A DNA stretch of 64,000 nt from CAVRRZ01 sp963723745 (GTDB lineage Bacteria > Actinomycetota > Actinomycetes > Mycobacteriales > Geodermatophilaceae): contig CAVRRZ010000001.1 in the NCBI GenBank assembly GCA_963723745.1, forward strand, positions 62,001 to 126,000, written 5' to 3'. A program made the position numbers and the translations under genes. How positions within the stretch are numbered: the first letter of the stretch is position 1; each line of letters opens with the position of its first letter. Under the pieces are notes generated by a model that was not told where the DNA came from, ran no database searches, and saw only the letters and a program-made list of their open reading frames with translations. Shown here one piece after another: positions 1 to 9,749 of the stretch.

Positions 1-2235
1 CGGCAGCAGGGCCAACCCGGGGCGATGAGCGCCCAGCGCTGGGCCAACCGGCCCGACCTGCTGCGCCCGGTCAGCGAATGGGCCGCCCAGGAACTGACGG
101 TGGCGCTGTCGATCACCACCCCGGCCGCCGAACGGCTGCTCGACCAGTCGCTGACCCTGGTGCACCGGCTGCCCCGGGTCCTCGACGCGCTGGGGGCCGG
201 GGCGCTGCACCCCGGGCACCTGTGGCACCTGCTGGACAAGCTCGGCCCGCTCACCGACGACGACGTGCGCGCCGACGTCGAACAGGCGCTGCTGGACTGG
301 GCCGCCGGCCGGGTCACCACCCCACCCGAACTCGGCGACAAGGCCCGCCGCGAACTGATGAAACGGGACGCCTGGAACGCCGCCCGCCGGCTGGCCACCG
401 CCCTGCGCGAGCGCGGCGTGCACCCCCACACCGGCCCGGTCGAGGGCATGGGCGCCCTGCAGATCCTCGGCACCCTGCCCGAGACCCAGGCCCTCTACCT
501 CGCCCTCGGCGCCTACGCCGACGCCCTCGACGACACCCCCACCCCCGACAGCACCACCCCCGACAGCACCCCCGGCGACGGCGACACCGGTGGCGACGTG
601 GGCGCCGCCGGCCAGTCCGGTGCGGCACCCGCCGGCCCGCGGCGGACCCGGGCGCAGAAGATGCTCGACTGCCTGCTCGACCTGGTGCTGCGGCCCGGCG
701 AGCACGACCTGCCCCCGGTCCAGATCGACCTGAGCCTCATCGCCCCGATCGGCACCGTCCTGGGCGGGGACGCCCCCGGCGAACTCGGCGGCGTCCCCGT
801 GCCCGCCGACATGGTCCGCGCCCTCCTGCGCGCCTTCACCGGCACCGGCACCGGCACCGGCACCGGCAGCGCTGAAGCCACCGACACCGCGAGCAAGCCA
901 GACGCCGTGAGCAAGCCAGACGCCGCGCAGCCACAGGCAGCGCAGCCAGACGCCGCGCAGCCAGACGCCGTGAGCAAGCCAGACGCCGCGCAGCCACAGG
1001 CTGCCGAGGCACGAGCTGCGGCTGCAGAAGCCGCGAGGCCCGGCGCCGCGCCGGAAGACCCCGCTCGGCGGACCGAGGACGGCTTCGTGCCCGCGATCAG
1101 CCCGCTGGAGCTGGCCTGGCTGCACCTGGAACAGCAGGACCTGCTGGCCTGGGGCGCGGAGACCGAGCGCCGCATCCTGGCCGGCGAACTCGACGACCCC
1201 GACCCGCCCACCGACGCCCAGCTGGCCGCCTGGCTGGCCACCGCCGCCCCACCGCCGGACCAGGATCCCCCCGACGACGGCGGGCCGCCCGAGCAGCAAC
1301 CGCCCGGCGGCGACGGGCCGCCTGACGACGGGCCACCCGGCCCCGATCCCGAGAACCGCGCGGCGCCGCCCGCCCGGCCACCGGCCGGTGCCCGCTGGTG
1401 GGCCGACGCCGACACCGCCGTCGACGCCGCGAGCCAGGCCCTGCACCGGCTGCTCGAGGCGATGGGCCACGCCCGCCGGGCGGTGGCCGCCGCCGCCGCC
1501 GCCGACACCGCCGCCCGCACCGCCGACGCCGCCGCCCGCGCCCGCTGGCACACCGGCCCGACCACCCCCGACGGAACCGGCGCCACCCCCGACCCTGCCT
1601 CCGGGCCGGGCCCCGCCGACACCGACACTCCCGAGGAAACCGGCACCCCCGACCCCCGGGGAGCCCGGGGGGCGGCGGCCCGCGACATCCTCGACGTGCT
1701 CGCCGCCGCCACCGACCAGCAACTGGCCGACCTCGGCGACCTGCTCACCGCCACCGGCGGCGGCGGACTCACCCACCGACCCCGGCTGATCCTCACCGAC
1801 ACCCTCACCGGCGCCCTGCGCGCACTCACCGACCTGCCCGGCCTCCGCCGGGCCGCGCACTGCGGCGCCCCCGCCTGCCGCCGCCGCCCCCAGCGCTGCG
1901 ACCACGACCTCACCGACCGCCCCGGCCTCGGCCCACCCGCACCCACCCCGCGCTACCGGCCCAGCGCGGCCCTCGACCGCTGGCTACGCGCCCGCGACCG
2001 CCGCTGCCGCTTCCCCGGCTGCCGCCGCCCCGTCCCCACCACCGGCGAACTCGACCACAACACCCCCCACCCCGACGGCCCCACCAGCGCGGCCAACATG
2101 GCCGGCTACTGCACCGCCGACCACCGCGGCAAACACCAAGCCACCGGCTGGCGACACCACCTCGCCCCCGACGGCACCCTCACCGTCACCACCCCCACCG
2201 GACTCCTCGCCACCACCACCCCACCGCCCTACTGA
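1..2235 (+). CDS. DUF222/HNH endonuclease domain protein (13E12 family), 5' truncated
   Basis: The frame is open from base 1, so the true start is probably outside the window; the first ATG is at 25. The N-terminal part resembles DUF222. The middle (about residues 270-350) is low-complexity, with a GT run and SKPDA/AQPDA repeats. The C-terminus carries an HNH nuclease core: Cys pair CRFPGC, ELDH, then NMAGYC and DHRGKH. Such proteins form large multicopy families in actinomycetes (the REP13E12 family of M. tuberculosis); their role is unknown, though DNA cleavage linked to mobility is suspected. It converges on ccsB with about 30 bp between stops. Family assignment is firm and function is not. 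Confidence 0.85.
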   Translation, partial: RQQGQPGAMSAQRWANRPDLLRPVSEWAAQELTVALSITTPAAERLLDQSLTLVHRLPRVLDALGAGALHPGHLWHLLDKLGPLTDDDVRADVEQALLDWAAGRVTTPPELGDKARRELMKRDAWNAARRLATALRERGVHPHTGPVEGMGALQILGTLPETQALYLALGAYADALDDTPTPDSTTPDSTPGDGDTGGDVGAAGQSGAAPAGPRRTRAQKMLDCLLDLVLRPGEHDLPPVQIDLSLIAPIGTVLGGDAPGELGGVPVPADMVRALLRAFTGTGTGTGTGSAEATDTASKPDAVSKPDAAQPQAAQPDAAQPDAVSKPDAAQPQAAEARAAAAEAARPGAAPEDPARRTEDGFVPAISPLELAWLHLEQQDLLAWGAETERRILAGELDDPDPPTDAQLAAWLATAAPPPDQDPPDDGGPPEQQPPGGDGPPDDGPPGPDPENRAAPPARPPAGARWWADADTAVDAASQALHRLLEAMGHARRAVAAAAAADTAARTADAAARARWHTGPTTPDGTGATPDPASGPGPADTDTPEETGTPDPRGARGAAARDILDVLAAATDQQLADLGDLLTATGGGGLTHRPRLILTDTLTGALRALTDLPGLRRAAHCGAPACRRRPQRCDHDLTDRPGLGPPAPTPRYRPSAALDRWLRARDRRCRFPGCRRPVPTTGELDHNTPHPDGPTSAANMAGYCTADHRGKHQATGWRHHLAPDGTLTVTTPTGLLATTTPPPY

Positions 2236-2267
2236 GCAGCGTCAGCGGCTGGTCGGGGCCGCGGGAG

Positions 2268-3220
2268 TCAGCTCACGCCGCCGTAGCTGTGCAGGCCGGT
2301 GGACACCATGTTCACGTAGAGCAGGTTGAAGATCATCACGCCGAGACCGACGACGTTGACCCAGGCGGCGGGCCGGCCACGCCAGCCTGCCGTGGTGCGG
2401 GCGTGCAGGTACGCGGCGTAGACCACCCACGCGATGAAGGACCACGTCTCCTTCGGGTCCCAGCCCCAGAAGCGGCCCCACGCGCTCTCCGCCCAGATGG
2501 CGCCGGCGATGACCGCGAAGGTCCAGATCGGGAAGCCGAAGACCGCGGTCCGGTGGGCGACCCGGTCCAGCACCGCGGCGGCCGGAAGGCGCGACGCGAC
2601 ACCGCCCTGCCCGGACGCCGGAGCGGGTCCTGACCAGGTAGAGCACGCTCGCGATGCCGCTGACGAAGAAGATGCCGAAGCCGAGGATCGCGGTGCTCAC
2701 GTGCACGGCCAGCCAGCTCGACCGCAGCGCGGCGACCAGCGGCCCCGCCTCGGCGTAGAGGAACAGCCCGATGCCCACCAGCGCCAGCACGACCGGGCCG
2801 AGCACGAACACCCCGATGTGCCGCAGGCCCGGCGTCCGAACGGCCAAGCCGAGATACGCGACGCACGCGCGACGAGCACGGTCGCGGTCGCGAACTCGTA
2901 CATGTTGCCCCAGGGCAGCCGGTCGGTCGCCAGCCCGCGGGTGACCAGCACCCCGGCGTGCGCCAGCGGCGCCGAGCACGGTCAAGCCCAGGCCCGAGCA
3001 GCGCCCCACCGGCGCACGGGCTCCGGCTCGGACTCCGGCGCGGTCCCCGTCTCCGTCCCGGTCGGGACCGGCGCACTCCCTGCGGCAACGAGCTCGCGCG
3101 CGCCGGGCGCCGTCCGAACGCCAGCTGGGCGCAGAACGCGACGACCGCCAGCGAGTACAGGGCGACGGTGACCGCGAAGAGGGTGTCCGACAGCTCGGCG
3201 AGCTGCGGGTCAGGTGTCAC
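2268..3220 (-). CDS. ccsB: cytochrome c biogenesis protein CcsB/CcsA (system II), frameshifted
   Basis: Multi-pass membrane heme-handling protein of cytochrome c synthase system II, working with ResB. The diagnostic tryptophan-rich WWD motif is clear (WGRFWGWDPKETW, about 2450-2500), followed by the last membrane helices and the ending HSYGGVS. The GTG start (protein VTPDPQLAEL) overlaps the resB end by 11 bp. The reading frame changes at about 3120, 2870 and 2600, yet all segments match the family in order. The three indels are therefore probably sequencing errors, though a decayed gene cannot be excluded. It is the last gene of the heme/cytochrome operon. Confidence 0.8.
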
Positions 3221-4868
3221 GGGGCACGTCCTTCGGTCGGATCGGGCGCCGGCCCGCTCGGCCAGCGCGATACGCAGGTCGTCGGTCAGCGCAGCGAAAC
3301 GGGTGGCGGTGTCGCCGCTGCCCCGGGTGAGCGAGGGCAGTCGACAGCACGGTACCGCCGCCATCGGGCGAGGCGGCTGCCCGGGCGAAGACGCGCTCCC
3401 GGCGCAGCAGGAGCAAGCCGAGCAGGCCGGTCAGCAGCAGCGATCGACGCGCACGAGCACCCACATCTGGCCGGGGTCGTGCGGACAGCTGCAGCGCGGC
3501 GAACTCGCGGTAGCCGGTGAAGGTGATCGCCGTGCCGTCGGGCAGCTCGAGCGTCTCGCCGACGGCCAGGTTGGCCGACCCCACCTCGCTCAGCCGGCCG
3601 CGGTCGATCTGTGCCGGCGTCCAGCGAGTACACCGACTGCGGGATGCCGGCGTCCAGCCCGAGGTAGCCCTGGTAGGCAACGATCGCCACCTGCGGAGCC
3701 AGCGGTCGTGGGTCGATCGAGGTGAGGATGTCGTCCTGCACCACACCGGTCGGCGCGAAGAACCCCTCGATGGCCAGCTGGTCGTCGCTGCCGGCGCCGA
3801 GGTCGGGCAGCTTGAGCGCCCCCTGGCTGGCCATCGTCGACTGGTCCGTGCGGCAGGAAGGGCGCCGAGACGTCGGTGAACTCGGTCCCGTCGGGCAGCG
3901 TCCACCGAGAAGCGGGGGCTGAAGCCGTGGCCGGTCAGGTAGACGCGCGTCGCCGTCGACCCGCAGCGGGTCGTTGACGCCGATCGTCGTCGCCTGGCCC
4001 TCCTCGCCCGGCCCGCCGTAGCGGATGTCGGCGGTGAACGACGACGCGGTCAGGTTGGGCTCGTACTCGGCCTCGAATCTGTCCAAGGTCGACGCACAGC
4101 GGCGCCAGGTCGCCGCTGTCGACCAGCGACCCCGCCGAGTACGTGTCGTACTGCTGGAACGAGTTGCAGAACCCCTGCCCCTCGGTGACCAGGATGCTGC
4201 CCTCGTAGCCCCACAGCTTGCCGCCGGCCAGCCCGAGGAGCAGGCCGAGCAGCGACAGGTGGAACAGCAGGTTGCCGGCCTCCTTGAGGTAGCCCTTCTC
4301 GGCGGAGAGCTCCGGGCCGCTGGACCAGGCAGACTCGGTACCAGCGCCCGAGCGATCGCGGCGGACGACACGGAAGCGGCGGACCCGCAGCTCCTCCTCG
4401 ACCACGTCGAGCGCGGCGGCGGCCGGCAGCGGGGTCGTCAGCTCGCCGGAGTCCGGCAGCCGGTGCAGGAATCTGCGGGGCCGGCGGCGGCGCCGCGCGC
4501 AGCGCGCGGGCGTGCTCCACCGCCCGAGGTACGACGCAGCCGATCAGCGAGAGGAACAGCAGCAGGTAGACGGCCGCGAACCACGGCGAGCTGAAGACGT
4601 CGAAGAGGTACAGCCGGTCGAGCACCGGCGCCAGCCCCGGGTTGTCGGCGAAGTACCGCGACACCGTGCTCTGCGACAGCGATCGCTGCGGCAGCAGCGA
4701 TCCTGGGATCGACGCCACCGCGAGCAGGAACAGCAGGATGATCGCCGTCCGCATCGCGGTGAGCCGCCGCCACAGGTTGCGGACGACGGCCAGCGCACGA
4801 CGCGCGGCCGAGGGGCGCGCGGGCGGCGGCGGGGAGGCGTCGGTCCGCGGCGAGGCGGTGACGGTCAC
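3210..4868 (-). CDS. resB: cytochrome c biogenesis protein ResB, multiply frameshifted
   Basis: Membrane partner of CcsB in cytochrome c maturation. The N-terminal segment is typical, with a first helix MRTAIILLFLLAVASIPGSL, then LLPQRSLSQS and YFADNPG. A later segment has GYLKEAGNLLFHLSLLGLLL, and the periplasmic part has LPDGTAITFTGYREFAALQL. The segments lie in all three frames, with shifts near 4470, 4087, 3955/3850 and 3612 and more toward the 3' end. The total length fits a ResB of about 550 aa. The GTG start at 4868 overlaps the ccdA stop by 4 bp. The identity is safe; the exact protein cannot be read from this sequence. Confidence 0.75.
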
Positions 4869-5691
4869 AGGAAGCTCTCCCCGAGGCCGGTGGTGGCCAG
4901 CCACGACCGCAGCCACTGCATCATCTCGGTCCACGCGCCGGTGAGCAGCAGCAGACCGACGAGCACGAGCACGACGCCGCCGACGCGGGTGACGGTGCGT
5001 GCGTGCCGGCGCAGGAACGAGGTGGCCCCTACGGCCCAGCGGGCGCCGATGGCCACCAGCACGAACGGCACGCCCAGGCCCAGGCAGTAGGCGACGCCGA
5101 GAACCGCCCCGCGGCCGGCGGTCGCCTCGGCCGACCGCGAGCGAGTAGACGGCGGCCAGCGTCGGTCCCAGGCACGGCGTCCAGCCCAGACCGAAGACGA
5201 CGCCGAGCAGCGGAGCGCCGGCCAGCCCGGCCGCCGGCCGCACCGAGAGCCGCTTGGTGCGCTGCAGCAGCGGAAGCCAGCCGAGGAAGGCCAGCCCGAC
5301 AACGATGACCACGACGCCGAGGACGCGGGTGATCACGTCGTTGTGCGACGAGGAGCAGCCGCCCCAGCCCGCCGAACGCCGTCCCGAACGCGACGAACAC
5401 GGCGGTGAAGCCGAGCACGAACAGCAGGGCGCCCAGCACCATGCGGCCGCGCGGGGGGCGGGTGTCGGCCTCGGCGACCACCGTAGCGGTCGCGCCTCCG
5501 CCCTCGGCGGCGGGCGCCGGCGCCGTCGTCCGCACGCCGCTGCCGACCAGGCCGGTGACGTAGGACAGGTAGCCGGGGACGAGCGGCAGCACGCACGGCG
5601 AGGCGAAGCTGATCAGCCCGACGAGGGCGGCGACCGCGGCGGCCACGAGCAGCGGGCCGTCGGCGACCAGGCCCGCGAACGTCTCACCCAC
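4865..5691 (-). CDS. ccdA: thiol-disulfide transmembrane electron carrier CcdA, frameshifted
   Basis: Carries reducing power across the membrane to the TlpA/ResA thioredoxin so that apocytochrome c thiols stay reduced. Two family signatures are visible, each with a redox Cys: FASPCVLPLVPGYLSY in the first part and FGLGWTPCLGPTLAAVYS in the second. Six helices are expected, ending near WTEMMQWLRSWL. Frame changes at about 5340 and 5130 split it into three readable pieces. The GTG start at 5691 lies 9 bp after the tlpA stop, and the end overlaps resB by 4 bp. Confidence 0.82.
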
Positions 5692-5700
5692 GCCGTCTCC

Positions 5701-6279
5701 TCACGCCGACTCCGCCAGAACCCGGTCGATCACCGCGCGCAGATCCTCCTGCGATACCTCTCCGGTGTACACGGCGGCGACCCGGCCCTCGGGGTCGAGC
5801 ACGATCGTCGACGGGATGGCGTTGGCGGGGTAGTCGCGGAAGGCCAGCGCGACCTCGCCGCGCGGGTCGTAGAGCGACGGGAAAGCGATGTCGAACCGCT
5901 CGACGAACGCGTTCGCGAACTGCTCGTCGGTCTCCTTGACGTTGATGCCCAGGAACTGCACGCCGTCGTCGGCGTACTCCTCCGACACCTCGCTGAACTC
6001 CGGGGTCTCCACTCGGCAGGGGGCGCACCACGATCCCCAGAAGTTGACGACGCCGACCTGGCCGTCGAGTTCCGCGGACTCGAACGATCCCCCGCCGAGC
6101 AGCGTGCCGCCGAAGCCCGGCGCGGCCGCACGCTCGTCGGGCGGGATCACCTCGCCGGCGGGGGTTCCCTCGACGAAGCGGAACTCGCCGCCGTTGTTGA
6201 TGTCGACGGAGCCGGAGTCCCCCGTGCAGCCGGTCAGGAAGAGCCCCGCACCGAGGAGCGCAGCCAGTGCCGGTCTCAT
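5701..6279 (-). CDS. TlpA/ResA-like lipoprotein thiol-disulfide oxidoreductase
   Basis: 192 aa, intact. A short signal peptide ends in a lipobox (FLTGC), so the protein is probably anchored outside the membrane. The thioredoxin fold shows the redox motif WCAPC within FWGSWCAPCRVE and the cis-Pro region NAIPSTIVLD. It should reduce apocytochrome c cysteines before heme attachment, using electrons from CcdA encoded directly downstream. The ATG start overlaps the upstream phosphatase stop (ATGA), so translation is coupled. Compare M. tuberculosis Rv0526. Confidence 0.9.
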   Translation of the reverse strand: MRPALAALLGAGLFLTGCTGDSGSVDINNGGEFRFVEGTPAGEVIPPDERAAAPGFGGTLLGGGSFESAELDGQVGVVNFWGSWCAPCRVETPEFSEVSEEYADDGVQFLGINVKETDEQFANAFVERFDIAFPSLYDPRGEVALAFRDYPANAIPSTIVLDPEGRVAAVYTGEVSQEDLRAVIDRVLAESA

Positions 6280-6911
6280 GCGCCCGGCACCGCGTCGGCC
6301 GGGGTACCGCCTGCGGGCTCGGCGTAGGACACCCCGACGAGCCGCTCGCCTCGTAGGTCAGCGAGGTGACGCTGGCCAGGCCGCACTGGCGCCGGCGCGG
6401 GTCGTGCGCGAAGCGCTTCCCCTCCACGTGCAGACGCACCGTCCAGATCGGCAGCTGGTGGCTGACCAGGACGGCGGCGCTGCCCCCGTGCCGCGTCGCG
6501 GGCCGCCTCGACGGCGGCGAGCATCCGCGCGGCGATCTCCACGTAGGGCTCACCCCACGACGGACGCAACGGGTTGCGCAGCTTCCACCAGTGGCGCGGC
6601 GCGCGCAGCACGCCGTCCCCCACGCCGACGGCCAGGCCCTCGAAGGCGTTGCCCGCCTCGATCAGCCGCTCGTCGATGGCGACCTTCAGGTCCAGCGCCT
6701 CGGCGAGCGGCGCGGCGGTCTGCTGGGCCCGCTCCAGCGGGCTCGACACCAGGTGGACGACGCCCTTGTCGCCGAACCACTCCGCGGCGGTACGGGCCAT
6801 CGCCTCACCGGTCTCGGACAGCCGGTAACCCGGCAGCCGCCCGTAGAGGATCCTGGCCGGGTTGTGGACCTCGCCGTGGCGCAGCAGGTGCACGGTCGTG
6901 CGCTCGCTCAT
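6276..6911 (-). CDS. histidine phosphatase superfamily protein, two compensating frameshifts
   Basis: The N-terminus carries the phosphohistidine motif LLRHGEVHNP and a following region typical of phosphoglycerate-mutase-like phosphatases (SSPLERAQQTAAPLAEAL). After about residue 140 the frame is wrong for roughly 45 codons. A neighbouring frame there gives the expected AVLVSHQLPIWTVRLHVEG, which holds the second catalytic His. The original frame resumes near 6345. One insertion plus one deletion explains this. It overlaps hemL and tlpA by 4 bp each. The substrate is unknown; the M. tuberculosis counterpart, by position, is Rv0525. Confidence 0.8.
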   Translation of the reverse strand: MSERTTVHLLRHGEVHNPARILYGRLPGYRLSETGEAMARTAAEWFGDKGVVHLVSSPLERAQQTAAPLAEALDLKVAIDERLIEAGNAFEGLAVGVGDGVLRAPRHWWKLRNPLRPSWGEPYVEIAARMLAAVEAARDAARGQRRRPGQPPAADLDGASARGGEALRARPAPAPVRPGQRHLADLRGERLVGVSYAEPAGGTPADAVPGA

Positions 6912-8272
6912 GTGGACCTCTCGCTCGGGTGCTCACCGGTGTCTCCCCCGGCTGCGGCCGCGGCCCGAGCGGCCGCCGGCAGCGCCTCGAGCACCCGGTC
7001 CAGGGCCTCACCGGAGAGCGTGGCGTTGACGAACCAGGCCTCGAACGCCGACGGCGGCAGGTACACGCCCCGCGCCAGCATTGCGTGGAAGAACGCGGTG
7101 TAGCGGGCGGTGTCCTGGGTGCGCGCGTCGTCGTAGTCGCGCACCTGCCGCTCGTCGGGCACGAAGAAGACCGAGAACATGCTGCCCGCCTGCTGGACCC
7201 GGTGCGGCACGCCGGCGGCGAACAGGGCGGCGCTGGCCGCGCCGCGCAGCACCGCCGCGGCCTCGTCGCAGCGCGCGTAGACCTCGTCGGTGCAGTGCCG
7301 CAGCGTGGTCAGCCCGGCGGCCACGGCCACCGGGTTCCCCGACAGCGTCCCGGCCTGGTAGACCGGCCCGGTCGGCGCCAGCTGCTCCATCAGGTCGGCG
7401 CGGCCGCCGAACGCCGCCGCCGGGAGACCGCCGCCCATCACCTTGCCGAAGGTGAACAGGTCGCCGTCCACGGGGTCCAGGCCGTACCAGCCCGAGCGGG
7501 ACACCCGGAAGCCGGTCATCACCTCGTCGAGGACCAGCAGCGCGCCGTGCGCCGCAGTGATCCGGCGCAGCTCGGCGTTGAACCCGGCCAACGGCGGGAC
7601 GACGCCCATGTTGCCGGCCGCGGCCTCGGTGATGACGCAGGCGATCTGGTCCCCGCGCTCGGCGAAGACGGCCTCGACGGCGGCGACATCGTTGTAGGGC
7701 AGCACGACGGTGTCAGCGGCCGCGCCGGTGGTGACGCCTGGGGTGTCGGGCAGGCCGAGGGTCATCACACCCGAGCCGGCCGAGGCGAGCAGCGCGTCGA
7801 CGTGGCCGTGGTAGCAGCCGGCGAACTTGACGACGAGCGGCCGACCGGTGGCCCCGCGCGCCAGCCGGACGGCCGACAGCACCGCCTCGGTGCCGGAGTT
7901 GACCAGCCGCACCCGCTCGACCGGCGGCATCCGGTCGCGGATCTCCTCGGCGAGGTCGAGCTCGCCCTCGGTCGGCGCCCCGAAGGACAGCCCCCGGCGG
8001 GCGGCGTCGGTGACCGCGTCGACGACGGCCGGGTGCGCGTGGCCGAGGATCATCGGCCCCCACGAGCTGACCAGGTCGACGTAGCGGCGTCCGTCGGCGT
8101 CGGTGAGCCAGGGGCCGGAACCGGAAGCCATGAACCGTGGGGTCCCGCCGACCGCGCGGAAGGCGCGCACCGGGCTGTTCACCCCGCCCGGGGTGACCCG
8201 CTGCCCGCGGGCGAACAGCTCGGCCGAGACCGGCGCCTCGTACGGGTAGGGGGCGGCGTCCGACGAGGTCAC
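6908..8272 (-). CDS. hemL: glutamate-1-semialdehyde 2,1-aminomutase
   Basis: 454 aa, intact. PLP enzyme that turns glutamate-1-semialdehyde into 5-aminolevulinate, the second step of the C5 heme route. The motif FGKVMGGGLPAAAFGGR contains the PLP lysine, and NSGTEAVLSAVRLARG, CYHGHVDA and LDEVMTGFR are all typical. The GTG start at 8272 overlaps the DUF3093 gene stop by 4 bp. The long open frame upstream of this start is a shadow of the neighbouring gene. It works directly after HemA, encoded in the same operon. Confidence 0.97.
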   Translation of the reverse strand: MTSSDAAPYPYEAPVSAELFARGQRVTPGGVNSPVRAFRAVGGTPRFMASGSGPWLTDADGRRYVDLVSSWGPMILGHAHPAVVDAVTDAARRGLSFGAPTEGELDLAEEIRDRMPPVERVRLVNSGTEAVLSAVRLARGATGRPLVVKFAGCYHGHVDALLASAGSGVMTLGLPDTPGVTTGAAADTVVLPYNDVAAVEAVFAERGDQIACVITEAAAGNMGVVPPLAGFNAELRRITAAHGALLVLDEVMTGFRVSRSGWYGLDPVDGDLFTFGKVMGGGLPAAAFGGRADLMEQLAPTGPVYQAGTLSGNPVAVAAGLTTLRHCTDEVYARCDEAAAVLRGAASAALFAAGVPHRVQQAGSMFSVFFVPDERQVRDYDDARTQDTARYTAFFHAMLARGVYLPPSAFEAWFVNATLSGEALDRVLEALPAAARAAAAAGGDTGEHPSERST

Positions 8273-8733
8273 GTCCCCAGTGTCCCTTGCATCTGGAGGA
8301 GGGTGGCCCGGAGGGCATCGGGACGGCGTGTGGGAACGAGCACGCTGCGGCCGTCGGCCAGCCGCAGCGGCAGCCCGGTGCGGCCCTTGGGCAGCGACCA
8401 CCCACCGCCGAGCACCGGTGCGCCGGCGTCCACCCCGCCGACGCCTTCGCGCAGGTGCTCGGCGTCGATGTCGCGCAGCAGCACCCGCTCGCGGCCGACC
8501 GCCAGTACGGCGTCCCCGACCCGGACGGTCCATGCCCGACGGGCCGCCAGGGTGCTCATGAGGACCATCCCGAGTACGGCACCGATCGCTCCCGCCCACG
8601 TGACGGACGGCAGATCCGGACCGGGCAGGGCGGCCCCGAGCGCGACGAAGACGGCCATGATGCCGACGACGAGCCAGAACGGCCGCCACGAGCCGCCGTG
8701 CTCGACATAGGACTCGCTCTCCCGCCCGGTCAC
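8269..8733 (-). CDS. DUF3093 family membrane protein
   Basis: 154 aa. Two hydrophobic stretches (about residues 18-36 and 44-62) form a hairpin in the membrane, followed by a soluble domain with short strands (RAWTVRVGDAVLAVGRERV, GRTGLPLRLADGRSVLVPT). This layout fits DUF3093, which recurs between hemB and hemL in actinomycetes (Rv0513 position). Its function is unknown, and the constant location suggests a link to heme synthesis. Overlaps of 4 bp on both sides fix the GTG start. Confidence 0.82.
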   Translation of the reverse strand: MTGRESESYVEHGGSWRPFWLVVGIMAVFVALGAALPGPDLPSVTWAGAIGAVLGMVLMSTLAARRAWTVRVGDAVLAVGRERVLLRDIDAEHLREGVGGVDAGAPVLGGGWSLPKGRTGLPLRLADGRSVLVPTRRPDALRATLLQMQGTLGT

Positions 8734-9749
8734 CGGAGCAGGCGCGCCGCTTCGACCGCCCAGTAGGTCAGGACCGTCCCGGCGCCGGCCCGGCGGATCG
8801 ACGTCAACGTCTCGAGGATCGCCCGCTCCCGGTCGACCCAGCCGCGGGCGGCGGCCGCCTCGACCATCGCGTACTCCCCGCTGACCTGGTAGGCCGCGAC
8901 CGGCACGTGCACGGCGTCGGCGACCCGGGCGACGATGTCGAGGTAGGGCAGCGCCGGCTTGACCATCACCGCGTCGGCGCCCTCGGCGAGGTCCTGGGCC
9001 ACCTCGCGCAGCGCCTCGTCGGCGTTGGGCGGGTCCATCTGGTAGGTCGACCGGTCGCCGAACTGCGGCGCGCCCTCGGCGGCCTCGCGGAACGGCCCGT
9101 AGAACCCGGAGGCGTACTTGGCTGCGTAGGCGAGGATCGGCGTCTCGGGGGAGCCGGCGCCGTCCAGCGCCCGCCGGATGGCCGCGACCTGGCCGTCCAT
9201 CATGCCGCTGGGCGCGATGACGTGGGCCCCGGCCTGCGCCTGGGCGATCGCCACCGCGGCGTAGCGGTCGAGGGTCGGGTCGTTGTCGACGACCACCCCG
9301 CCCTGTGCCCGGACCCCACCCTGCGCCGTCGGCGTCACCACTCCGCAGTGCCCGTGGTCGGTGTACTCGCACAGGCAGAGGTCGGCCATGAGCACCAGCT
9401 CGTCGCCGAGGTCTGCTCGCAGCTGCTGCAACGCCGCGTTGACGATCCCGTCCGGGGCGTCGGCCTGGGAGCCCACCGGGTCCTTCTCGGCGGGGATGCC
9501 GAAGAGCATCAGTCCGCCGATGCCGGCGTCGGCCGCCTCGTGGGCGGCCTTGCGCAGCGAGTCCGGCGTGTGCTGGACGACGCCGGGCATGGCGCCGATC
9601 GGCACGGGCGCATCGATGCCCTGCTTGACGAAGATCGGCAGCACGAAGTCGGCCGGCGACAGCCGGGTCTGCGCGGTCAGGCGGCGCAGCGCCGGCGTCG
9701 CCCGGAGCCGGCGCCCCCGGGCGAAGGGGGCCGCGACGCCGCCGCTCAC
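8730..9749 (-). CDS. hemB: delta-aminolevulinic acid dehydratase (porphobilinogen synthase)
   Basis: 339 aa, intact. Condenses two 5-aminolevulinate molecules to porphobilinogen. Both active-site lysines are present in AYAAKYASGFYGPFR and VMVKPALPYLD. The metal site DLCLCEYTDHGHCG has the three cysteines of the zinc-dependent class. The GTG start at 9749 overlaps the hemD stop by 4 bp. Confidence 0.97.
   Translation of the reverse strand: MSGGVAAPFARGRRLRATPALRRLTAQTRLSPADFVLPIFVKQGIDAPVPIGAMPGVVQHTPDSLRKAAHEAADAGIGGLMLFGIPAEKDPVGSQADAPDGIVNAALQQLRADLGDELVLMADLCLCEYTDHGHCGVVTPTAQGGVRAQGGVVVDNDPTLDRYAAVAIAQAQAGAHVIAPSGMMDGQVAAIRRALDGAGSPETPILAYAAKYASGFYGPFREAAEGAPQFGDRSTYQMDPPNADEALREVAQDLAEGADAVMVKPALPYLDIVARVADAVHVPVAAYQVSGEYAMVEAAAARGWVDRERAILETLTSIRRAGAGTVLTYWAVEAARLLR

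Noticed and set aside
513..1946. Long open frame opposite the DUF222/HNH gene (477 codons)
   Set aside because: Pro/Ser/Arg-rich composition with no motifs; an antisense shadow of high-GC coding DNA.
5888..8710. 940-codon open frame on the plus strand across tlpA, the phosphatase and hemL
   Set aside because: Lies opposite clear enzymes with catalytic motifs; composition is typical of an antisense shadow.
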